Source: a bacterium
Lineage (GTDB): Bacteria > Verrucomicrobiota > Verrucomicrobiia > Opitutales > UBA953
Assembly (NCBI GenBank): GCA_009926645.1
Contig: RFOO01000079.1
Span: 1-5,863 of the forward strand
DNA: 5,863 bases
Reading direction: 5' to 3'
Part shown: positions 1-5,578 of the stretch, piece after piece
Layout: every line of letters begins with the position of its first letter
Numbering within the stretch: the first letter of the stretch is position 1
The notes under the pieces: model-generated
Database searches by the model: none
The model's input: the letters and a program-made list of their open reading frames with translations, nothing else
Told to the model about the DNA's origin: nothing
Made by a program: the position numbers and the translations under genes

Positions 1-36
1 CCTGAATGAATTGGGAATTATTTTCGGTTGCTCCCC

Positions 37-63
37 ACCCCTTGACACACACCCCTTGACAAC
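37..63. repeat. Doubled ACCCCTTGACA motif just upstream of dnaG
   Basis: The 11-base word ACCCCTTGACA occurs at 37-47 and again at 51-61, a 14-base period separated by CAC. The second copy extends to CCCCTTGACAAC (52-63), ending one base before the preferred GTG start of dnaG. The same 12 bases occur in reverse complement at 1460-1471 inside dnaG, and CTTGACAAC recurs at 1477-1485. The copies contain a perfect TTGACA, but no convincing -10 box lies 16-18 bases downstream of either, so I do not call a promoter. The motif could be a copy of a dispersed intergenic repeat or a local regulatory site. The sequence shows the repetition; any role is inference. Confidence 0.55.
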
Positions 64-64
64 C

Positions 65-1921
65 GTGGCCCTCATCACCCGCAGATCCATCGACGAATTA
101 CGCCAACGGGCAGATATCGTTGCTTTAGCGAGTGACTACACCCAGATGAAGCAACGCGGGCGTGATTGGTGGGGACTCAGCCCATTCAAGTCTGAAAAAA
201 GCCCCTCGTTTAAAGTCAATCCCGCCACAGGACTTTGGTACTGCTTTAGTACGCAACAAGGAGGCGATATTTTTAAACTGGTGATGGCCCGAGAAGGACT
301 GGACTTTCCAGAGGCCATTGAGCGTGTTGCTCTTCGATTTGGTTACCAACTTGAATATGAAAAAGGTACCGAGTCCATAGCGGATCGCTCGTTACGCACT
401 CAGCTACTCGATATCCATGAACTCGTTGCAGATTACTGGCACCGTTGCTTTTTAGAGGACCCTGCTCATGGAGAGTGGATTCAAAAGTATTGGACTGAAC
501 AGCGCAAATTTACCAAGGAGGTCGCCGATGATTTTAAAATCGGTTTCGCCCCAGTCGATGATTCCAAACTCATCCAAGGTTTACTTAAGAAAAACTTCAC
601 CAAAGAAGCGATTGCGCAAACTGGACTGTTCTTTGGAGTGGACCGTATACCTGACCCGTTACGCTGGCGTTGTCGTTTTCGCGGACGATTGGTCATCCCT
701 ATTCGCGACATTCAAGGACGGGTCATTGCATTTACCGCACGGGCATTGGATATTACGCCAGCGGACGACCCCTCGCGTGAGGCAAAATACGTCAACTCTC
801 CAGAAACGGAACTTTTCAAAAAATCCCGCACGATTTTTAATTTAGATCGTGCTCGTTTAAACCGAGAAGACCACGAGCCTTTTGTTTTAGTCGAAGGACA
901 ACTGGATGCAATCCGTTGCCATTCCCTCGGCATTCATGGAGTCATCGCCGCCCAAGGTACCGCTGTAACCGAAGAACACCTTGCCCAATGTCGACGCTTC
1001 ACGAAACAACTGATTGTTTTCTTAGACTCCGACGCAGCAGGGCAAAAAGCTGCGCTCCGTCTACTCCCCCTCGCCCTAAAAGAAGGTCTGGATATTCGCT
1101 TTCTTTCCCTACCTGGCGGCAAAGACCCTGATGAGTATTTTTCGACACATCCTTTAGCTGAGTGGCCTGATCTTTTGCAATCATGCCGAAGTGCGATGCA
1201 ATTCTGTGTGCAATCGATAATCCCGGCGGGAGCGTCTGCGATGCCATTGGCCAAACGCTTATCTCTTTTAGAGGAACTCTTCCCCATCGTCGAACAAGCG
1301 GGAGCGGAAGAAGTCGTGCGCGAGGCTCTCAATGAGGCAGCAAGGTTCGCTGGTATAGGAATTCGTGAGATGCACATGGCCTATGAACGGCATTTGGCCA
1401 CGGTGGCAGCCAAGAGACCAGCTAGCCAACTATCCCGCCCCACACCCTCAGACACGCCTGTTGTCAAGGGGGGGGGCTTGACAACTCTCGAGGACGACCT
1501 ACTACTGCTTCTGTTCAAGCATGACGCTTACTTTGTTCCGGTCTCACAAACCCTGCCTTTGGAATGGATTAACCGATCCAGCCGTTCAGGCACTCTGCTC
1601 GTGGCACTACTCAATGAAGCCCTACATGGCCACTTCGCCAGTTTGCGAGAAGTCATCCCCACTTTAGACGATGATTTACAACTAGAGTGTGCACGACTTT
1701 CCGCACTTCCCTCCTCTACCACCGATAATCCCGTCGAGACCCTCGCCAGCCTTAACCACATTCTAAAATCTTTTCATCAAAGAAACATCCAAACACAAAT
1801 TCGACGCATCGATGCCAGCATTGCTGCTTGTGCGAGCGGAGAAATCGAAACCATCAATCGACTACAGTCTGAAAAAATTGCGCTGAGAAAAAATCAATCA
1901 ACACCCCCATCCCTTTCCTAA
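65..1921 (+). CDS. dnaG: DNA primase DnaG with degenerate zinc-binding domain
   Basis: Synthesises RNA primers for lagging-strand replication at the fork, working with the DnaB helicase. From the GTG at 65 it is 618 residues, a little longer than E. coli DnaG (581). Domains: CHC2-type N-terminal domain (about 1-100); catalytic core with RFRGRLVIPIRD (204-215) and KYVNSPETELF (241-251); TOPRIM motifs VEGQLDA (276-282), FLDSDAAG (319-326) and GGKDPDEY (351-358); helicase-binding domain from about 473. All six acidic TOPRIM residues are present: E277, D281, D321, D323, D354, D356. Oddity: only one of four zinc ligands survives, with S39, K42 and T63 replacing Cys, His and Cys while C60 remains. 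Start choice: an in-frame TTG at 11 would add 18 residues encoded by the upstream repeat; GTG 65 gives MALITRRSIDELRQRADIV, which matches the usual DnaG beginning. Neither has a Shine-Dalgarno motif. An interdomain linker rich in Pro, Ser and Thr (about 450-472) contains the G9 tract. rpoD follows one base after the stop. Confidence 0.96.
   Translation: MALITRRSIDELRQRADIVALASDYTQMKQRGRDWWGLSPFKSEKSPSFKVNPATGLWYCFSTQQGGDIFKLVMAREGLDFPEAIERVALRFGYQLEYEKGTESIADRSLRTQLLDIHELVADYWHRCFLEDPAHGEWIQKYWTEQRKFTKEVADDFKIGFAPVDDSKLIQGLLKKNFTKEAIAQTGLFFGVDRIPDPLRWRCRFRGRLVIPIRDIQGRVIAFTARALDITPADDPSREAKYVNSPETELFKKSRTIFNLDRARLNREDHEPFVLVEGQLDAIRCHSLGIHGVIAAQGTAVTEEHLAQCRRFTKQLIVFLDSDAAGQKAALRLLPLALKEGLDIRFLSLPGGKDPDEYFSTHPLAEWPDLLQSCRSAMQFCVQSIIPAGASAMPLAKRLSLLEELFPIVEQAGAEEVVREALNEAARFAGIGIREMHMAYERHLATVAAKRPASQLSRPTPSDTPVVKGGGLTTLEDDLLLLLFKHDAYFVPVSQTLPLEWINRSSRSGTLLVALLNEALHGHFASLREVIPTLDDDLQLECARLSALPSSTTDNPVETLASLNHILKSFHQRNIQTQIRRIDASIAACASGEIETINRLQSEKIALRKNQSTPPSLS
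1460..1485. repeat. Nine-G tract inside a 9-bp perfect inverted repeat, within dnaG
   Basis: GTTGTCAAG (1460-1468) and CTTGACAAC (1477-1485) are exact reverse complements flanking eight G; with the last G of the left arm the homopolymer is nine G (1468-1476). It is read as VVKGGGLTT (residues 466-474 from GTG 65), at the junction between the primase core and the helicase-binding domain. With one G fewer, the reading becomes AAG GGG GGG GCT TGA, so translation stops at 1479-1481 after 471 residues. With one G more, a TGA at 1522-1524 stops it after 486 residues. The arms match the CCCCTTGACAAC motif before the dnaG start. It may be a slippage or phase-variation site, a dispersed repeat in a tolerant linker, or neutral. 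Confidence 0.7.
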
Positions 1922-1922
1922 A

Positions 1923-3953
1923 ATGCCTGACTCCAAAAAATCCAAAAAACCTCAGGGTAAAAAGACCCCCGAAGTAAGCAAAAAAGTCGTGAAGGCTTCT
2001 CCGCCAGCCAAAGCAGCCAGCAAGCCAGCTCCGTCTAAGGCTATGGCCAAGCCATCCAAGCCTGAGTCCAAAAAACCTTTAGCACCTATCCCCAAAGCAG
2101 TCGCTGTGGCCAAACCCACTGCTAAACCTTCATCGAGCCAGCAAAAACCAACGAATCACCCGGTTGTTTCCAAAGATATTAATGAAAAGGTGCAAATCTT
2201 GGTCGGGCTTTCCAAGAAAAATGGCTACGTGACAGTACAAAACATCAACGAGGTTATTCCGGATAGCGCCACGGATCCCGAGTTGATTGAGAACATCATG
2301 AACATCCTCGATAATTTAGAAATTAAATTACTCGATGAAGATGAAGTAGAAATTTATCGAAAGAAAATTGACGAGTCTGAAGAGGAGGCTTCTCGCACCA
2401 TGCCAGCGGATGCTCCTTACGATCCGTTCAATGTTTATCTCAAGCAGATGGGCCATAAACCCCTGCTCACTCGCGAGCAAGAAGTTGAAATCTCCAAGCG
2501 AATCGAGGACACCGAATTACGTGCCCAGGAATTCCTTTTTTCCTGCTACCTCACTCTACCTTATCAACTCGATTTAGCCCTTAAAGTTCTAAATAAAGAG
2601 GAACGGTTCGACAAAGTCGTCATCGATAAAAAAGTCGAGTCCCGCGACGCCTACTATCGCATGCTGCCGAAGGCGACAGATGAGTGTATGAAGCTTAAAG
2701 AGACTCTCGATAAGGCTTGGCAAAAATACCTTAACGAGCCTGAGGGTACGAAGAAAGTCAAAGTGCGTGAGGCTTATAAAAAACTCGAAACCACTAGTAA
2801 AACCGGCTGCAAAGACATTTTGCGTAAGTTCTGCTTCAAGATGAAACTTTTTGAAGAGTGGTTGGACTTACCCGAACTCAAAGCTGATCTCGAAGATTGT
2901 CGCAATCTCGTTGAACCAACACCCGTGATGCGTGGTCATGTGCGTGCAAAACTTGCACGCAAGCCCGAGATTTCCGCGTCACGTGCTAAAGAAATTGAAC
3001 AGCGCTGGCGCCTCTCGCCTTCCGAACTTTTACACATCGTTCGCTCGGTGCGTAAACACTTAGATGAAGCCCAAAAAGCCAAGACCGAGATGGTAGAACA
3101 CAATTTACGGTTGGTTATTTCGATTGCGAAAAAATATCAAAACCGCGGTCTCCTCTTCACGGACCTCATTCAAGAAGGCAATATGGGCTTAGTTAAAGCC
3201 GTGGAAAAATTTGAATACCGTCGAGGTTACAAATTCTCCACATACGCCACATGGTGGATTCGTCAGGCCATCACCCGTTCGATTGCCGACCAAGCCCGCA
3301 CCATTCGTATCCCTGTGCATATGATTGAAACCTTAAACAAGGTTATGCAGGTGCAAAAACAATTAACTCAAGAGCTTGGTCACGAGCCCACGGCCGAAGA
3401 AGTCGCGAACGAGATGAATATGGCCATCGACCGCGTGCAACAAATCATGAAGATGGCTCAGCAGCCTATTTCCTTGCAGTCGCCCGTGGGCGACGGTGAG
3501 GACACCGCTCTGGGTGACTTTATCGAAGATAAGTCAGCTGAAAACCCCAGTGACACTGCCTCCACCCGACTCTTAAGAGAAAAAATCGATTTCGTTCTTC
3601 GCTCTCTCGCCGAACGCGAAAAAGAAGTTCTCATCTTGCGCTTTGGTTTACTCGATGGCGTGCAGCGAACACTCGAAGAAGTGGGTCGTCACTTCAAAGT
3701 AACCCGAGAACGTATTCGCCAAATTGAAGCGAAAGCTCTACGCAAGATGCGTCACCCCACGCGTATGCGCCAATTGCAAGGAATGTTCGAGGGTGAACTC
3801 GATACCTCTGGACCTGGCTTTGATCAATTTATTGATGCGGAAACCGCCGCCGAGAAATTGGCCGTCCCTGAGCAGCCCAGCGCTACCTTGGAAGCTTTCC
3901 GTCTCAAGGCACAAAACGAGTTGCTCAACCACAATCTGCAGCAGCGTCAGTGA
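1923..3953 (+). CDS. rpoD: Primary (housekeeping) RNA polymerase sigma factor RpoD / sigma-70
   Basis: Directs RNA polymerase to housekeeping promoters. 676 residues, group 1 sigma architecture. Residues 1-82 are a Lys/Pro/Ala/Ser-rich, probably disordered basic tail. Region 1.1 spans about 84-150 (KKNGYVTVQNINEVIPD) and region 1.2 about 165-200 (DPFNVYLKQMGHKPLLTREQE). A non-conserved region of about 170 residues follows. Region 2 (about 388-472) has NLRLVISIAKKYQNRGL and, at 442-467, the ATWWIRQAITRSIADQAR...IPVHM stretch that reads the -10 element. Region 3 (about 473-550) contains the sigma-finger SPVGDGEDTALGDFIED (520-536). Region 4.2 has the -35-reading helix-turn-helix LEEVGRHFKVTRERIRQIEA (584-603). 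A tail of about 60 residues continues past HPTR (611-614), clearly longer than in E. coli sigma-70. The ATG lies one base after the dnaG TAA with no Shine-Dalgarno motif, suggesting translational coupling; the stop overlaps the next start. The near-invariant regions 2 and 4 leave no doubt about the family. Confidence 0.98.
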   Translation: MPDSKKSKKPQGKKTPEVSKKVVKASPPAKAASKPAPSKAMAKPSKPESKKPLAPIPKAVAVAKPTAKPSSSQQKPTNHPVVSKDINEKVQILVGLSKKNGYVTVQNINEVIPDSATDPELIENIMNILDNLEIKLLDEDEVEIYRKKIDESEEEASRTMPADAPYDPFNVYLKQMGHKPLLTREQEVEISKRIEDTELRAQEFLFSCYLTLPYQLDLALKVLNKEERFDKVVIDKKVESRDAYYRMLPKATDECMKLKETLDKAWQKYLNEPEGTKKVKVREAYKKLETTSKTGCKDILRKFCFKMKLFEEWLDLPELKADLEDCRNLVEPTPVMRGHVRAKLARKPEISASRAKEIEQRWRLSPSELLHIVRSVRKHLDEAQKAKTEMVEHNLRLVISIAKKYQNRGLLFTDLIQEGNMGLVKAVEKFEYRRGYKFSTYATWWIRQAITRSIADQARTIRIPVHMIETLNKVMQVQKQLTQELGHEPTAEEVANEMNMAIDRVQQIMKMAQQPISLQSPVGDGEDTALGDFIEDKSAENPSDTASTRLLREKIDFVLRSLAEREKEVLILRFGLLDGVQRTLEEVGRHFKVTRERIRQIEAKALRKMRHPTRMRQLQGMFEGELDTSGPGFDQFIDAETAAEKLAVPEQPSATLEAFRLKAQNELLNHNLQQRQ

Positions 3954-4360
3954 AAACGATTGTTGGAATCCTCGCTCTCGCACTCCTCACGGGGTGTGCG
4001 AGTGAGCCATTCCCCAAGACGATTGAGCCAGATTCTGTCTCACCGTTTTCACGACCCCAAGGAACCTCTTCCAACCCTCGCCTAGGGTTTATTGGTAACG
4101 AAGCCGTTAAAGGCGAAATTGTCCTAATCGAATTGGTCAGGGAAAACAGCTCGGCTGATGTGAAGAGCGGCTTTCTTGTTGTCTCCCGCAACTCCCAGCT
4201 TCAACCCACCGCTATTCTCAAGGTTAAAGAGGTTAAAGGCATGGCCGCGACGGCAATCATCTTACGAGGTCAACCCAGTCGAGATGAGGAGGTCGTCTTG
4301 CCTTCCGCACTCTTACTCGAATCTGCCGGTAATCAGTTAAAGTCTCACTCCAATTCTTGA
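3950..4360 (+). CDS. Small predicted lipoprotein coupled to rpoD
   Basis: A 136-residue predicted lipoprotein that I cannot assign to a named family. The GTG start at 3950 shares GTGA with the rpoD stop, a four-base overlap typical of coupled genes. The N-terminus MKTIVGILALALLTGC is a short, clean type II signal peptide: basic n-region, hydrophobic core, lipobox LTGC with C16 as lipidation site, then Ala at +2, which under the E. coli rule suggests the outer membrane. Next comes a Pro/Ser-rich linker (about 19-45) and one compact predicted beta domain (about 46-120): GEIVLIELV, SGFLVVSRNSQLQPTAILKVKEV, ATAIILRG, and DEEVVLPS. The layout resembles a small barrel seen in lipoproteins and secreted proteins of Verrucomicrobiota and Planctomycetota, where a similar stretch ends in GDEVV; this likeness is from memory. 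ychF begins 33 bases downstream. Function unknown; no catalytic motif is visible. Confidence 0.85.
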   Translation: MKTIVGILALALLTGCASEPFPKTIEPDSVSPFSRPQGTSSNPRLGFIGNEAVKGEIVLIELVRENSSADVKSGFLVVSRNSQLQPTAILKVKEVKGMAATAIILRGQPSRDEEVVLPSALLLESAGNQLKSHSNS

Positions 4361-4373
4361 CCTTAAGGCCAAG
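4356..4373. other. Imperfect 18-bp palindrome between lipoprotein gene and ychF
   Basis: CTTGACCTT followed directly by AAGGCCAAG forms a palindrome with one mismatched pair and no loop; it spans the lipoprotein stop codon (TGA 4358-4360) and sits about 20 bases before the ychF ATG. It lacks a U-run, so it is a poor terminator. It could be an operator-type site or chance. An AAGGA inside it and after it (4371-4375) is too far from the ATG to be a normal ribosome-binding site. Confidence 0.25.
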
Positions 4374-4393
4374 GAACCCCACGTTGCCCTTCT

Positions 4394-5497
4394 ATGTTAC
4401 AGGTAGGCATCGTCGGACTTCCTAATGTTGGTAAGTCCACTCTCTTCAACGCCCTGACTCGCTCACGCAAAGCCGAGGCGGCAAACTATCCCTTTTGCAC
4501 CATTGAACCCAATGTCGGGGTGGTGGAGGTACCTGATGCACGCTTAAGTGAGTTACAAAAAATTGCTGGTACTAAAGTAGTCATTCCTGCGGCCATTGAG
4601 TTTGTGGACATCGCTGGGTTAGTTGCTGGCGCCTCAAAAGGAGAAGGACTAGGAAATAAGTTTTTAGCGAATATTCGCGAGGTCGATGCCGTTGTGCATG
4701 TGGTACGCTGTTTCGAAAACGATGACATCGTGCACAATATGGGGAAAGTGGATCCAGTTCGTGATATCGGAGTGATTGAAACAGAACTTATTTTAGCCGA
4801 CATTCAATCGGTCGAACAACAGTTAGACAAAAATCAGAAGAAAGTTAAAAGTCAGGACAAAGAGGCGATTGAAAACGTCGCCCTTTTAACGCGACTGCTT
4901 AAACACCTCAACGAAGGACAACCGGCATCGAGTTTATCGCTGAACGATGAGGAGCGTTTGCGTGTAAAAACCTACGGACTTCTTTCCAGCAAAGCCGTGC
5001 TCTACGCCTGCAATGTAGCCGAATCCGATTTAGCCGATCCAAGCAAAAATCCGCACGTTTTATCCGTGCGCAAACATATTGCACAACAGCATGGATGCGA
5101 ATCCGTGGTCATTTGTGCACAGGTGGAAGCTGAACTTTGCGATTTAGCCCCAGCGGAGGCTCGTGAATTTCTCCAATCACTTGGAGTCGAAGATTCGGGT
5201 GTTTCCGAATTAATCCGGGGTAGTTACAAGCTCTTAGGTCTGGCAACCTACTTTACTGCAGGAGAAAAAGAAGTCAGGGCTTGGACTTTTCGACAAGGCA
5301 TGACTGCACCACAATGCGCTGGCGTGATTCACACCGATTTTGAAAAGGGCTTTATTAAAGCCGAAGTTGTAGCCTATACGGATTTGATTAAATGCGGATC
5401 GGTGGCGGCAGCCAGAGAGGCTGGTAAGTATCGTCTCGAGGGTAAAGAGTACCTCTTTAAAGACGGCGATGTAGCCCTCTTTAGATTTGCTAATTAA
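4394..5497 (+). CDS. ychF: Redox-/translation-associated P-loop ATPase YchF (OLA1 type)
   Basis: YchF belongs to the Obg-related TRAFAC NTPases; it binds ribosomes and prefers ATP over GTP, and in E. coli is linked to oxidative-stress response and start-codon behaviour. The protein is 367 residues (E. coli 363). Visible motifs: P-loop GLPNVGKS (8-15); G2 area with NYPFCTIEPNVG (31-42); G3 DIAG (72-75); the helical insertion (about 130-205); G4-equivalent NVAE (207-210), the NxxE form that replaces NKxD and explains ATP preference; and H114 in ENDDIVH, at the position of the catalytic histidine described for E. coli YchF. The C-terminal TGS domain (about 282-366) contains LATYFTAGEKEVRAWTFRQG and ends KDGDVALFRFAN. 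It starts 33 bases after the lipoprotein stop with no Shine-Dalgarno sequence close to the ATG, and is probably co-transcribed with the genes before it. Nothing is truncated. Family assignment is secure; the cellular role is only partly known. Confidence 0.98.
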   Translation: MLQVGIVGLPNVGKSTLFNALTRSRKAEAANYPFCTIEPNVGVVEVPDARLSELQKIAGTKVVIPAAIEFVDIAGLVAGASKGEGLGNKFLANIREVDAVVHVVRCFENDDIVHNMGKVDPVRDIGVIETELILADIQSVEQQLDKNQKKVKSQDKEAIENVALLTRLLKHLNEGQPASSLSLNDEERLRVKTYGLLSSKAVLYACNVAESDLADPSKNPHVLSVRKHIAQQHGCESVVICAQVEAELCDLAPAEAREFLQSLGVEDSGVSELIRGSYKLLGLATYFTAGEKEVRAWTFRQGMTAPQCAGVIHTDFEKGFIKAEVVAYTDLIKCGSVAAAREAGKYRLEGKEYLFKDGDVALFRFAN

Positions 5498-5510
5498 AGA
5501 GCCAATAAAT

Positions 5511-5545
5511 CAAAGAAAGGGCCGAAAATCTTCCCTTTCTCTTTG
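5511..5545 (+). terminator. Possible hairpin terminator after ychF
   Basis: CAAAGAAAGGG (5511-5521) pairs with CCCTTTCTCTTTG (5533-5545) apart from a two-base bulge on the right arm, leaving an 11-base loop. It starts 13 bases after the ychF stop. It is not a textbook intrinsic terminator: the right arm is pyrimidine-rich, but no U-run follows it. It is the only candidate I see for ending the dnaG-ychF transcript. TTTGCTAAT appears both at the end of ychF (5486-5494) and overlapping the right arm (5542-5550). Confidence 0.4.
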
Positions 5546-5578
5546 CTAATCCCTCCTCCCCTGCAACCATAAGCAGAG

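Noticed and set aside
42..84. Perfect TTGACA hexamers at 42-47 and 56-61 as -35 boxes of a dnaG promoter
   Set aside because: No sequence resembling TATAAT lies 16-18 bases downstream of either copy, and transcripts from them would start within or after the preferred start codon. The hexamers are better explained as part of the repeated CCCCTTGACA word.
468..845. 125-codon + strand open frame inside dnaG in another frame
   Set aside because: It overlaps conserved primase core sequence and reads as a shadow translation with no domain.
934..1377. 147-codon open frame on the - strand inside dnaG
   Set aside because: It is fully inside the TOPRIM-encoding part of dnaG, has an Arg/Ser/Cys-rich composition typical of shadow frames, and shows no family motif.
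1478..1506. TTGACA at 1478-1483 as an internal promoter for rpoD
   Set aside because: The best -10 at the right spacing (TACTAC, 1500-1505) matches only three of six consensus positions, and the TTGACA belongs to the inverted-repeat arm.
5543..5573. Promoter for the last lipoprotein gene (TTGCTA ... CATAAG)
   Set aside because: The spacing is about 19 bases and both boxes are weak; not strong enough to annotate.
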